DNA of 64,000 bases from the NCBI RefSeq assembly GCF_033242265.1, contig NZ_BTFW01000001.1:1240001-1304000 (forward strand), read 5' to 3'. Position numbers and translations under genes: made by a program. The notes beneath the pieces were generated by a model. That model ran no database searches and was not told where the DNA came from. It saw only the letters and a program-made list of their open reading frames with translations. Positions 26,937 through 35,858 of the stretch are shown here, one piece after another (the stretch's first letter is position 1; each line of letters starts with the position of its first letter). This DNA comes from Novosphingobium sp. IK01 (GTDB lineage: Bacteria; Pseudomonadota; Alphaproteobacteria; Sphingomonadales; Sphingomonadaceae).

Positions 26937-29873
26937 ATGACCACGCGCATGCTGATCGATGCGCGCCACCAGGAAGAAACCCGGGTGGCTGTGCTCAAGG
27001 GCAACCGTATTGAAGAATTCGACTTTGAATCTGCCGATCACAAGCAGATCAAGGGTAACATCTACCTCGCCAAGGTCACCCGCGTAGAGCCTTCGCTCCA
27101 GGCGGCCTTTGTCGATTTCGGTGGCAATCGCCATGGCTTCCTGGCCTTCAGCGAAATCCACCCCGACTACTACCAGATCCCCAAGGAAGACCGCGAGGCG
27201 CTGCTGGCCGAAGACGCCGCCCACGCCGAGGAAGAAGCCGCCCTGCGCGCCGCCGAATACGGCGATGAGGACGAGGATGGCGAGTTCGAAGGCGGCTACG
27301 ACGATGGCGGCTACGACGACGACGAAAACGGCTTCGAAAACGGGCAGGGCCTGACCGAAGTCGACACGTCCGAGAAGGATCAGGTCGCCACGATCGAGGG
27401 CGGTGTCGTCGAAAACGGCTTCGACCACGATTCCGAAGACACGACCGACGAAGGCGGTGCAGACGGGGCCGGGGCCGATGAGACCGGCGCCGAAGGGGGC
27501 CGCCGTGGCCGCCGTCCGCGTCGTCAGGGCCGTGGCCAGAGCAAGGAAGCCGAAGAACTGCGCGCCAAGCGCATGGCCCTGCGCCGTCGCTACAAAATCC
27601 AGGACGTGATCCAGCGCCGTCAGGTTCTGCTGGTGCAGGTCGTCAAGGAAGAACGCGGCAACAAGGGCGCGGCGCTCACCACGTACCTGAGCCTGGCGGG
27701 CCGCTACTGCGTGCTCATGCCCAATTCGAGCCATGGCGGCGGCATCAGCCGCAAGATCAGCTCGGCCTCGGACCGCAAGCGCCTGAAGCAGATCATTTCC
27801 GAGCTGGAACTGCCCCGCTCGATGAGCTGCATCGTGCGCACCGCCGGTCTCCAGCGCACCAAGCCCGAAATCAAGCGCGATTTCGACTATCTCGCCCGCC
27901 TGTGGGACGAGATCCGCGAACAGACGCTCCATTCCTCGGCCCCGGCGCTGATCCATTCGGACAGCGATCTGGTCAAGCGCGCCATCCGCGACATCTACAA
28001 CCGCGACATCGAGGAAGTGGTGGTCGAGGGCGAAGCGGGCTACCGCGCGGCCAAGGACTTCATGAAGCTCCTGATGCCCAGCCACGCCAAGCGGGTGAAG
28101 CAGTATGCCGACCCGGTGCCGCTCTTCCAGCGCTATGGCGCCGAAGACCAGCTCTCGGCGATGTACGATCCGGTCGTCCAGCTGCGTTCGGGCGGCTATC
28201 TGGTGATCAACCCGACCGAGGCGCTCGTCTCGATCGACATCAACTCGGGCCGCTCCACCAAGGAGCACGGCATCGAGCAGACGGCCGTTGCCACCAATCT
28301 TGAAGCCGCGCGCGAAATCGCCCGCCAGTTGCGCCTGCGCGACATGGCCGGCCTCGTCGTGATCGACTTCATCGACATGGAATATGGCTCGAACATCCGC
28401 AAGGTCGAGAAGGCGATGAAGGACGCCCTCAAGGACGACCGCGCGCGCATCCAGGTCGGCCGCATCTCGGGCTTCGGCCTGATGGAGATGAGCCGCCAGC
28501 GCCTGCGCACCGGCGTTCTGGAAGCGACGACCCGCGCCTGCCCGCACTGCGACGGCTCGGGCCTCGTGCGCACGGCCTCCTCGGCCGGGCTCTCGGCCCT
28601 GCGCATGATCGAGGACGAAGCGGCCAAGGGCAAGGGCTGCATCATCTCGCTCTACGCCAGCCAGGAAGCGGCGATCTACGTTCTCAACACCAAGCGCGCC
28701 GATCTCGCCGAGATCGAAATGCGCTATGGCGTGAGCGTCGAGGTCATCCCCGAGGGTGAGAACGAGGGCGCCAAGATGCGCGTCGCCTCGCGCGGACCCA
28801 AGCCCGAGTTCATCCCCCGCTTCGAGCCCATCATGGAGCCCGAGGAAGACGACATCGTCGAGGACACCTACGACGAGGACGAGGAAGAGGCTCTCGAAGA
28901 GCGCCGCGAGTCGGGCGAAGGCCAGAACGGCGGCGAGCAGGCGGGCGAAGGCAATGGCCGTCGCAAGCGCCGCAAGCGTCGTCGGGGCCGTAACCGCGAC
29001 CGTCGCGAAGATGGCCTTGCCGCCGGTGAGGCTGGCGAAGACGACGGCGAGGACGCCGCCGAAGCATTCGCCGACGAAGCAGGCGATGACGCTGCCCTCG
29101 ATGATGCCGAAAGCACCGATGCCGAAGGCGCCGAAGCTGCTGACAGCGACATCGAGGCTGGCGAAGGCGAGGAAGCGGATCGCGGTCCGCGCAAGCGCCG
29201 CCGCCGCAGCCGTCGCCGTCGTGGCGGCCAGCGCGACGATGCGGGCGAGGCTCAGGCGGGCGAGGCTCAGGCCGATGACACGGCTGACGAGGAGGCCCCG
29301 GCTGGCGTGAACGAAGCGACTGAGGCCCCTGCCTCCGCCCCTGCCAATGTCGTGGCCGAGCCGGTCGCCGAACAGGCCCCGGTTGCTCCGGCTCCCGAGC
29401 CGGAAGCCGCTGTCGCCAGCGCGGCCCCGGCGGAGGTCGCCCTCGCAGCCGCGCCCGAAGCCCCGGCTGTCGAGGCCGAAGCCGCTCCGGCCAAGCCCAA
29501 GCGCGTGCGCAAGAAGAAGGTCGCCGAACCGGTTGAGGAAGCTCCGGCTGCCGAGGCCGAAGCCGCTCCGGCCAAGCCCAAGCGCGTGCGCAAGAAGAAG
29601 GTTGCCGAACCGGTTGAGGAAGCTCCGGCTGCCGAGGCCGAAGCCGCTCCGGCCAAGCCCAAGCGCGTGCGCAAGAAGAAGGTCGCCGAACCGGCTGTGG
29701 AAGCTCCGGCTGGCGAACCGGCGGTGAGCGAAGCCCCTGCGGCCCCCGCCCAAACCGCACCCGCCGAAGCCGCTCCTTCGGAGAGCGCCGCAGAAAACGG
29801 CCCTGAAGACGACAATGCCGACGATGGCTCCGCGCCCCGTCGCGGCTGGTGGCAGCGCACTTTCGGCGCCTGA
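26937..29873 (+). CDS. rne: ribonuclease E
   Basis: Endoribonuclease that processes rRNA/tRNA and starts mRNA decay at the degradosome. 978 aa; ATG 26937 follows GGAGAG by six bases. The S1 domain is split by an acidic insert (about residues 80-205, runs of Asp/Glu/Gly then RRGRRPRRQGRG), typical of alphaproteobacteria. The catalytic core has VSIDINSGRSTKE and VVIDFIDME (metal-binding Asp) and the zinc-link CPHCDGSG near residue 540. The C-terminal half is unstructured: Arg/Lys clusters, acidic runs and three 27-aa repeats, the scaffold for RNA and partner binding. Tail ends GWWQRTFGA. Confidence 0.97.
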   Translation: MTTRMLIDARHQEETRVAVLKGNRIEEFDFESADHKQIKGNIYLAKVTRVEPSLQAAFVDFGGNRHGFLAFSEIHPDYYQIPKEDREALLAEDAAHAEEEAALRAAEYGDEDEDGEFEGGYDDGGYDDDENGFENGQGLTEVDTSEKDQVATIEGGVVENGFDHDSEDTTDEGGADGAGADETGAEGGRRGRRPRRQGRGQSKEAEELRAKRMALRRRYKIQDVIQRRQVLLVQVVKEERGNKGAALTTYLSLAGRYCVLMPNSSHGGGISRKISSASDRKRLKQIISELELPRSMSCIVRTAGLQRTKPEIKRDFDYLARLWDEIREQTLHSSAPALIHSDSDLVKRAIRDIYNRDIEEVVVEGEAGYRAAKDFMKLLMPSHAKRVKQYADPVPLFQRYGAEDQLSAMYDPVVQLRSGGYLVINPTEALVSIDINSGRSTKEHGIEQTAVATNLEAAREIARQLRLRDMAGLVVIDFIDMEYGSNIRKVEKAMKDALKDDRARIQVGRISGFGLMEMSRQRLRTGVLEATTRACPHCDGSGLVRTASSAGLSALRMIEDEAAKGKGCIISLYASQEAAIYVLNTKRADLAEIEMRYGVSVEVIPEGENEGAKMRVASRGPKPEFIPRFEPIMEPEEDDIVEDTYDEDEEEALEERRESGEGQNGGEQAGEGNGRRKRRKRRRGRNRDRREDGLAAGEAGEDDGEDAAEAFADEAGDDAALDDAESTDAEGAEAADSDIEAGEGEEADRGPRKRRRRSRRRRGGQRDDAGEAQAGEAQADDTADEEAPAGVNEATEAPASAPANVVAEPVAEQAPVAPAPEPEAAVASAAPAEVALAAAPEAPAVEAEAAPAKPKRVRKKKVAEPVEEAPAAEAEAAPAKPKRVRKKKVAEPVEEAPAAEAEAAPAKPKRVRKKKVAEPAVEAPAGEPAVSEAPAAPAQTAPAEAAPSESAAENGPEDDNADDGSAPRRGWWQRTFGA
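29472..29714 (+). repeat. three 81-bp tandem repeats in rne
   Basis: Units start at 29472, 29553 and 29634 (GAG of each), each encoding 27 residues around the motif EAEAAPAKPKRVRKKKVAEP. The first two copies differ only at scattered single bases, which points to recent duplication; the third ends in a diverged stretch. The Lys/Arg clusters are candidate RNA-binding sites. Confidence 0.92.
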
Positions 29874-29898
29874 TCCCCGGCTTCATCGCCAACCCCGG

Positions 29899-29935
29899 AC
29901 CCCGTCGCATCACCCGATGCGGCGGGGTTCGTGTC
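29899..29935 (+). terminator. terminator-like hairpin after rne
   Basis: A 13-bp stem with one G-T pair (ACCCCGTCGCATC 29899-29911 with GATGCGGCGGGGT 29916-29928) and a 4-base loop, 25 bases after the rne stop. The following TCGTGTCTTTC is only partly T-rich, so efficiency is unclear. Confidence 0.55.
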
Positions 29936-30048
29936 TTTCGGGGCTCCCGCCCCCTTCTCCTGCCAGCGTTCTCGTCCATACGTATGAGAGCGCATGAAAA
30001 GCACCATTGCGCGTTGGAATGCGCCGACAGGTCTGTCTATGCGGGGAC

Positions 30049-30984
30049 ATGCTGTCGATTCTTGCCATTACCGTTCCAATCTTCGCGCTGATTCTGGTGG
30101 GCTGGGGGGCCCGGCGCAAAGGTATTTTCGGGCCGGCTACCAGCGGCGAACTCAACCGTTTCGTCGTCAATCTGGCCCTGCCCGCGCTGCTGTTCCAGAT
30201 CGTCGCCAAAGTCCGCTGGCAGGAAATCTGGCAACCCGGCTTCATCGGCGCTTTCGGGATCGGCGCTTTTTCCGTGTTTGCCATCACTGTCGCGCTGCGC
30301 GTGCGCCGCTCGCGCCATCTGGCCGATGCGGCGATCGACGGGCTCAACGCCGCCTATGCCAACACCGCCTATATCGGCTTCCCCCTCGCGCTTTCGGCGC
30401 TTGGCCCGGCCGGGCTCACCGCGCCGCTGATCGCCAGCATCCTGACGGTCTGCCTGCTCTTCGCGCTGGGCCTGATCCTGATCGAGGTGGGCCTGCAACA
30501 GGAAGCCCATCCGCTCCACATGGCGGCCAAAGTGGGCCGGGCGCTGGCCCGCAACCCGCTGCTGGTGGCCCCGGTGCTGGGCGCGGTCTGGCTGGCGACG
30601 GGCATTCCTCTGCCCGACAGCGCCGATCATTTCCTCAAGCTGCTGGGCGGGGCCGCCTCGCCCTGCGCGCTGGTGGGTCTGGGCGCGTTTCTGGCCGAGC
30701 GGCGCCCGGCTGGCCGGGGCGAAGGCGCCAGCGTGGCGGTGCTGTGCCTCGCCAAGCTGATCGCCCAGCCCCTGCTGACCTGGGTTCTGGCGACCCGGAT
30801 CTTTCACCTCGCGCCCGAAACCACCCGCGCCGCCGTGCTGCTGGCCACGCTGCCCACCGGCACCGGCCCGTTCATGGTCGCCGAATACCATGGCCGCGAG
30901 GCTACGATTACCGCGCGCACGATCCTGATCACGACCCTGCTCTCGCTGGTCACGATCACCGTGTGCCTGGCGCTACTCCCGTAA
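30049..30984 (+). CDS. AEC (auxin efflux carrier) family permease
   Basis: Inner-membrane transporter of about 311 aa with ten predicted helices, starting MLSILAITVPIFALILVGWGARR. Conserved features include GELNRFVVNLALPALLFQIVA and the crossover-type NTAYIGFPLALSALG and ATLPTGTGPFMVAEYHG, where the Asn and Pro residues bend the helices. Bacterial members move malonate, malate or related acids; the substrate here is unknown. ATG 30049 is chosen because the upstream stretch to 30007 is not hydrophobic. Confidence 0.9.
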   Translation: MLSILAITVPIFALILVGWGARRKGIFGPATSGELNRFVVNLALPALLFQIVAKVRWQEIWQPGFIGAFGIGAFSVFAITVALRVRRSRHLADAAIDGLNAAYANTAYIGFPLALSALGPAGLTAPLIASILTVCLLFALGLILIEVGLQQEAHPLHMAAKVGRALARNPLLVAPVLGAVWLATGIPLPDSADHFLKLLGGAASPCALVGLGAFLAERRPAGRGEGASVAVLCLAKLIAQPLLTWVLATRIFHLAPETTRAAVLLATLPTGTGPFMVAEYHGREATITARTILITTLLSLVTITVCLALLP

Positions 30985-31017
30985 GAGCCCGACCCAAAAG
31001 TCCTGCGGGTCGGGCTC
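30985..31017. terminator. convergent terminator-like hairpin
   Basis: GAGCCCGACCC (30985-30995) pairs perfectly with GGGTCGGGCTC (31007-31017) across an 11-base loop, directly after the stop of the AEC gene and before the end of the S9 peptidase on the opposite strand. There is no T-tract on the plus side. Confidence 0.55.
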
Positions 31018-31038
31018 CAAGAGACGTGGGCCGGATGG

Positions 31039-33141
31039 TTACGGGTTGTACTTCGCCAGAAAGCCGCCGATGGCATTGAGCATCGCCTCGCGGTCGGCCT
31101 CGCGGGTGAAATAGTGGTCGGCCTTGGGCAGGCTGACATACTCCACCGTCTTGCCCGCCCCGCGCATCCGGCTGGCCATCGAATCCGATTGGGAGACGTC
31201 AACCGTGATGTCTTCGCGGCCATGGATCAGCAGGAGCGGCGCCTTGATCCGCGCCACCGCATTGAGCGGGGACACCGCCGCGAAATCGGGCGTCATCGCC
31301 TTCCAGTCATCGGTGAATTTGCCCCTGAACAACTCGTTGCCGAAATCATTGACCTCGCGGCGCAGGCTCGCCACGCCGGAAATGGAAATACCGCAGCGAT
31401 AGAGATCGGGGTCCTTGGCCAGCCCCCACATCGCCGCATAGCCGCCATAGGACGCCCCCACGATGCAGGCGCGTGCCGGATCGGCCAGCTTTTGCGCCAC
31501 GGCCCAGTGCAGCGCGTCGGTCAGGTCATCCTGCATGGCCAGCCCCATCTGCCCCTCGCCCTTGCGCATGAATGCCTCGCCATAGCCGGTCGATCCGCGG
31601 AAATTGGGCTGGATCACCACATAGCCGCGCGCCGCGACATATTGGGCCATATAGTCCCAGTCCGCCGTGTCATGCGCCCAGGGACCACCATGAGGCATGA
31701 CCACCACCGGCAAGGGCGCGGGCACCTTGCCCCCGACAAGCCGCGCGCTGGGCAATGTCAGCACAGCCTCGATCTCCAGCCCGTCACGCGCCTTGTAGTG
31801 CACGAGACTGACCGGATTCTGCGGCCGCTGGCGCAGCGCATCGTTCATCACCGCAATCCGCTGCATCGATGTGCCACGGGCGTTGTAATAGTAGATCGCA
31901 CCGGGCGAATCGGGGCGATCGATGGTGACCAGCATGGCATTGCGATCGGCGCTCAGGCTGGAAATGCGAACCCGCTTGCCCGTTCCCGCCACCGCCTTTT
32001 CGAGATCACCCTGAACCTCGGCCAGGACGGGATCGAGCCAGTGGACTGCATCGGCCTGGCCATCGGGGCCCTTCGACAACACGACGCCAAGCACGGTGTT
32101 GCCATCATCGGACTGGATCGTGCGCTTGATCCCGATCCCCTCGGGGGCTTCGTAGACCGTGCGCACCGACTTCATGGTCAGCATGTCGACCTCGTAAAGA
32201 CCCGTACGGCCATCCTCCCCTTCCCGGATAACCAGGGCATGATCGGTGCCCGGAACGAAGACTTCCGGGTCGAACAGGCTCTCGTGCGCGCGGGTGCTGG
32301 CGCGGTCGATCTCGCGCAAGGATGCGCCCGCCTGCGGGCCACGGTACAAGAAGCGCTGGAGGCGCCCCTCCTGCGCATAGCCGTTGGCCGAACGCACGAT
32401 TCCGGCACTGTCGGCCTGCCAGTACATCATGCCCATGCGGGGCATCTGCACGATCTTGTCGTTGCCCCCGGCCAGATTGACACGCCAGACCGTGGGGTAG
32501 AAATCCTGCCCCATGTAGATCGAGTTCTGCGCCGAAACGAGGATCTGCGGCGATCCGTCAGGCGCCACCCAGAGCACGCGCGCCGCATTCTGCCCGCCAC
32601 TGTTCCACAAGATCCGCACGATCTTGCCGGTCTTCCGGTTCACCGCGATCAGGCGCGAGACATAGGCCTTGTCAGCCTCCCCGAATGGCAACAGTGCCGA
32701 CAGGTGGACGAGGAGGAAATCGTTGCCGACCCACTGCACCCAGTTCGCCTGGGTCGATTCGGGCACGCCGACCGTAAAAGGCTTTTCCTTGCCATCGAAC
32801 AGGTTGCGGATACCGATCACCTGCCGCCCGCCCACGGCCATGAGCCCACCGATCCTTTGCCCGTCAGGCGAAATCGCCGCCTGCGCCACGAACGGCAGGG
32901 CCGCGAACGCCTTGGCATCGGTCGGCAGCGCCACATCCGCATTGGCAACACCGGGACTGGGAGTGGGAGCGGGAGCGGGAGCGGGAGCGGGAGCGGGAGC
33001 GGGAGCGGGAGCGGGAGCGGGAGCGGGAGCGGGAGTGGGAGCGGGAGTGACCGCCGCGCTGGCCCCATCGGCCGCCATGGCCACAGTCCCCATCCCGGAG
33101 ACGCCAAGAAGGGCCACCCCCGCCACCAGCACCGACTTCAT
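31039..33141 (-). CDS. secreted S9 family prolyl oligopeptidase-like peptidase
   Basis: Serine peptidase, 700 aa from ATG 33141, exported to the periplasm: signal peptide MKSVLVAGVALLGVSG..VAMA. A low-complexity Ala-Pro/Thr-Pro linker (about 30 residues) follows, then a beta-propeller-like region and the alpha/beta hydrolase domain. The nucleophile is in GASYGGYAAMWG, the Asp in HGREDITVD and His in KADHYF. A start 18 codons upstream (33195) is open and would lengthen the signal's n-region; neither has a strong ribosome site. Peptide substrate unknown. Confidence 0.9.
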   Translation of the reverse strand: MKSVLVAGVALLGVSGMGTVAMAADGASAAVTPAPTPAPAPAPAPAPAPAPAPAPAPAPTPSPGVANADVALPTDAKAFAALPFVAQAAISPDGQRIGGLMAVGGRQVIGIRNLFDGKEKPFTVGVPESTQANWVQWVGNDFLLVHLSALLPFGEADKAYVSRLIAVNRKTGKIVRILWNSGGQNAARVLWVAPDGSPQILVSAQNSIYMGQDFYPTVWRVNLAGGNDKIVQMPRMGMMYWQADSAGIVRSANGYAQEGRLQRFLYRGPQAGASLREIDRASTRAHESLFDPEVFVPGTDHALVIREGEDGRTGLYEVDMLTMKSVRTVYEAPEGIGIKRTIQSDDGNTVLGVVLSKGPDGQADAVHWLDPVLAEVQGDLEKAVAGTGKRVRISSLSADRNAMLVTIDRPDSPGAIYYYNARGTSMQRIAVMNDALRQRPQNPVSLVHYKARDGLEIEAVLTLPSARLVGGKVPAPLPVVVMPHGGPWAHDTADWDYMAQYVAARGYVVIQPNFRGSTGYGEAFMRKGEGQMGLAMQDDLTDALHWAVAQKLADPARACIVGASYGGYAAMWGLAKDPDLYRCGISISGVASLRREVNDFGNELFRGKFTDDWKAMTPDFAAVSPLNAVARIKAPLLLIHGREDITVDVSQSDSMASRMRGAGKTVEYVSLPKADHYFTREADREAMLNAIGGFLAKYNP
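32959..33048. repeat. hexanucleotide microsatellite (15 x GGGAGC/T)
   Basis: Fifteen consecutive 6-base units on the plus strand, with three GGGAGT variants at positions 1, 13 area and end, the rest GGGAGC. On the coding minus strand they give alternating Ala-Pro and Thr-Pro dipeptides in the linker after the peptidase signal sequence. A typical slippage target, in frame by multiples of two residues. Confidence 0.93.
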
Positions 33142-33447
33142 CGAAATCCGGGCCGAAACCCCACCAAATACCCGCACAAAGGCCCCCGAGATCATTTCAC
33201 TTCAACATATTATCCCCCATAGCGCTGTCCAGCGGACAAATCGCCGGTTACTTCCACATCGGCGGGATCGGCAAAGTCTTCCACATCCAATATTGCGATT
33301 GATACGCAATAGTTTAATTTTGATGCCAAGACACTGAATATCGGTGCCACTCCCCCCTTGCCCCATGCTGCGTTTGCGCTAAGGACGACTCGTGAAGCCG
33401 GCTTGGGCGTTGCCCATCGGCAGCCAAGTGGAACAGGATCCGGTTTT
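33142..33447. promoter_or_regulatory. divergent promoter region between the S9 peptidase and sdhB
   Basis: About 306 bases without a gene. From 33290 it becomes AT-rich and contains a 7-bp inverted repeat, TATTGCG (33291-33297) and CGCAATA (33305-33311) with a 7-base spacer, then TTTAATTTTG. This could be an operator or a promoter for sdhB; no reliable -35/-10 pair was placed. Confidence 0.4.
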
Positions 33448-34230
33448 ATGGCGACTTTCTCACTCCCGAAGAACTCCACGATCACCGGCAAGGGCCGTCA
33501 TCACGCGGCCGCGACCCAGGGACGGATCAAGAAGTTCAAGGTCTATCGCTATGATCCGGACAGCGGTGAAAACCCCCGCTACGACACGTTCGAGATCGAC
33601 CTCGACCAGTGCGGCCCGATGGTGCTCGACGCGCTGATCAAGATGAAGGGCGAGCAGGACCCCTCGCTCACCTTCCGCCGCTCGTGCCGCGAGGGCATCT
33701 GCGGTTCGTGCGCGATGAACCTCAACGGCCGCAACGGCCTGGCCTGCACGACGGCCATCGAGGATCTCAAGGGCGACATCCGCATCACCCCGCTCCCGCA
33801 CATGGAAGTGATCAAGGACCTCGTCCCCGATTTCACCCACTTCTATGCGCAGTACGCGTCGATCCGCCCCTGGCTGCAAACCGTTTCGCCCACCCCCTCG
33901 GGCAAGGAACGCCTCCAGAGCCCCGAGCAGCGTGAAAAGCTCGACGGCCTCTACGAGTGCATCCTGTGCGCCTGCTGCTCGACCTCGTGCCCGAGCTACT
34001 GGTGGAATTCGGACAAGTTCCTGGGCCCGGCGATCCTGCTCCAGGCCTATCGCTGGCTGGCCGACAGCCGCGACGAAATGACCGGCGAGCGCCTCGACGA
34101 GCTGGAAGATCCCTTCCGCCTCTATCGCTGCCACACCATCATGAACTGCGCCAACGTGTGCCCCAAGGGCCTCTCGCCCGCACGCGCGATCGCGGAAATT
34201 AAGAAGATGCAGGCCGAACGCGCCATCTGA
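33448..34230 (+). CDS. sdhB: succinate dehydrogenase iron-sulfur subunit
   Basis: Electron-transfer subunit of complex II, 260 aa. It has the 2Fe-2S site [15 protein letters not shown] with the further Cys in GLACTT, the 4Fe-4S/3Fe-4S motifs [18 protein letters not shown] and [17 protein letters not shown]. Start ATG 33448 follows AGGA. sdhC, sdhD and sdhA are not adjacent: a divergent peptidase gene is immediately upstream, so the sdh operon appears split. zapE follows. Confidence 0.97.
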   Translation: MATFSLPKNSTITGKGRHHAAATQGRIKKFKVYRYDPDSGENPRYDTFEIDLDQCGPMVLDALIKMKGEQDPSLTFRRSCREGICGSCAMNLNGRNGLACTTAIEDLKGDIRITPLPHMEVIKDLVPDFTHFYAQYASIRPWLQTVSPTPSGKERLQSPEQREKLDGLYECILCACCSTSCPSYWWNSDKFLGPAILLQAYRWLADSRDEMTGERLDELEDPFRLYRCHTIMNCANVCPKGLSPARAIAEIKKMQAERAI

Positions 34231-34261
34231 CGCGCCCGCGCCGCCTTTCTTGCGTCATCCC

Positions 34262-34297
34262 AAACGCCGGCCGGGCCACCCCGGTCGGCGTTTTGCT
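34262..34297 (+). terminator. hairpin between sdhB and zapE
   Basis: AAACGCCGGCCGGG (34262-34275) pairs with CCCGGTCGGCGTTT (34280-34293), 14 bp with one G-T pair and a 4-base CCAC loop, followed by TTGCTTG. It can end the sdhB transcript or partly attenuate read-through into zapE, whose ATG is 22 bases later. Confidence 0.7.
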
Positions 34298-34318
34298 TGT
34301 ATCAGGCCCTTATCCATC

Positions 34319-35437
34319 ATGACCCGCATCACCGAACGCTATGCGCAACTGGTCGCCTCGGGCCAGCTGCGCCCCGACCCCGAACAGGCCGCCGCCGCCG
34401 CCCGGCTCGACCGGTTGCAGCAGGAACTCGAAAGCCCGCCCCCGGCTCCCGGCCTGTTTGGACGCCTGCTCGGCGCCAAGGCCCCCCCGCCCCCGCGCGG
34501 GCTCTACATGTGGGGTGGCGTCGGGCGTGGCAAGTCGATGCTGATGGACCTGTTCCACGACAACCTGACCTCGGTGCCCAAGCGGCGCGCCCACTTCCAC
34601 GCCTTCATGCTCGACGTCCACGCCCGCCTGCGCGAAGCGCGCAAGAGCGAGAGCGGCGACCCCATCCTGCCCGTGGCCGCCTCGATCGCGGCGGAATGCC
34701 GCGTGCTGTGCTTCGATGAAATGGTCGTCAACAACAGCGCCGACGCGATGATCATGAGCCGCCTGTTCACCGCGCTGATCGTCGAGCACGGGTTGATCGT
34801 GGTCACCACCAGCAACCGCGCTCCGTCAGAGCTGTACAAGAACGGCCTCAACCGCGAGCATTTCCTGCCGTTCATCGCCCTGGTCGAGGAACGCCTCGAC
34901 GTGCTGGCGCTCAACGGGCCGGTCGATTACCGGCTCTCACGCCTTCAGGGCGTGAACACCTGGCATGTTCCCAATGGCCCGGCGGCCACCGAGGCGGTGC
35001 GCGAAGCCTTCTTCCGCCTGACCGACTTCGCCCCCGAAGACAGCGCCAACGTCCCCAGCGCCGAACTCGACGTGGGCGGCGGTCGCATGCTCCATGTTCC
35101 CAAGAGCCTCAAGGGCGTGGGCGTGTTCAGCTTCAAGAAGCTCTGCGCACAGGCCCGTGGCGCCCCCGACTATCTGGCCATCGCCCGCGCCTACCACACG
35201 GTCATCCTCGTGGGCATCCCGCGCCTGGGCCCGGACCAGCGCAACGAGGCCGCCCGCTTCGTGACGCTGATCGACGCCCTCTACGAACACAAGGTCAAGC
35301 TGATCGCCACCGCCGACGCCGATCCCGTTAACCTTTACGAATCAGGCGACGGCCGTTTCGAGTTCGACAGAACCATCAGTCGCCTGATGGAAATGCAAAG
35401 TCAGGACTATCTGGCAAAAGGCCACGGCGAAGACTGA
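34319..35437 (+). CDS. zapE: AFG1/ZapE family ATPase
   Basis: P-loop ATPase linked to cell division and protein turnover in other bacteria, 372 aa. Starts MTRITERYAQLVASGQLRPDPEQ; Walker A is GGVGRGKSMLMDLF (about residue 65), Walker B is VLCFDEMVVNNSADAM and the sensor/arginine region TTSNRAPSELYKNGLNRE. Gene order sdhB-zapE is common in alphaproteobacteria. The region 34250-34318 is open but not family-like, so the ATG at 34319 is chosen. Confidence 0.94.
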   Translation: MTRITERYAQLVASGQLRPDPEQAAAAARLDRLQQELESPPPAPGLFGRLLGAKAPPPPRGLYMWGGVGRGKSMLMDLFHDNLTSVPKRRAHFHAFMLDVHARLREARKSESGDPILPVAASIAAECRVLCFDEMVVNNSADAMIMSRLFTALIVEHGLIVVTTSNRAPSELYKNGLNREHFLPFIALVEERLDVLALNGPVDYRLSRLQGVNTWHVPNGPAATEAVREAFFRLTDFAPEDSANVPSAELDVGGGRMLHVPKSLKGVGVFSFKKLCAQARGAPDYLAIARAYHTVILVGIPRLGPDQRNEAARFVTLIDALYEHKVKLIATADADPVNLYESGDGRFEFDRTISRLMEMQSQDYLAKGHGED

Positions 35438-35474
35438 CCACCAGTCAAAGTCATCCAGCAGAACACACAAACAA

Positions 35475-35510
35475 AAAGCCCGCGATAAACATCGCGGGCT
35501 TTCGTTTCTT
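35475..35510 (+). terminator. rho-independent terminator after zapE
   Basis: AAAGCCCGCGAT (35475-35486) pairs with ATCGCGGGCTTT (35491-35502) across an AAAC loop, followed by CGTTTCTTT. It is a perfect 12-bp stem about 40 bases after the zapE stop. Confidence 0.88.
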
Positions 35511-35858
35511 TATAGACGCATTACACAAGCAAACGTAAACTTTTGTTAAGTCTATTTCGCAGGAAGCGTCTTTTGGCTATCAGTAGCCGAACAGAAAACG
35601 CAGCATGAGAACCTCCATCCACGGTTGAGGCCTCATGGTTACCATTTAGGATGATGGTTAACAAGTCGTAAACAACGCCTTCAGCGCGCGCCAGCACGAC
35701 TGACCGTCCCAAAATCAGACAGTCAACTTAGTGTAAAATATCGATTTTTTGATCTGGGCCAGTGAATTTTGCAGTCACCCAGCCCCGCAGAAGAAACCGC
35801 CCGCGAACGCCATGTGATTAACCGAAGCAGCGCTCAAAGCCGGTTGCTTCTTCAGGCG
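35511..35858. other. AT-rich gap between zapE and the EAL gene
   Basis: About 350 bases, lower in GC than the surroundings, between the convergent zapE and EAL genes. A 63-codon open frame (35521-35712, minus) has no ribosome site or recognisable motif and is probably spurious. No tRNA or repeat element was recognised. Confidence 0.4.

Noticed and set aside
32959..33048. GGGAGC repeats as a CRISPR-like array
   Set aside because: Six-base units with no spacers; a coding microsatellite.
35521..35712. 63-codon open frame between zapE and the EAL gene
   Set aside because: No Shine-Dalgarno sequence, no motif, AT-rich intergenic DNA.
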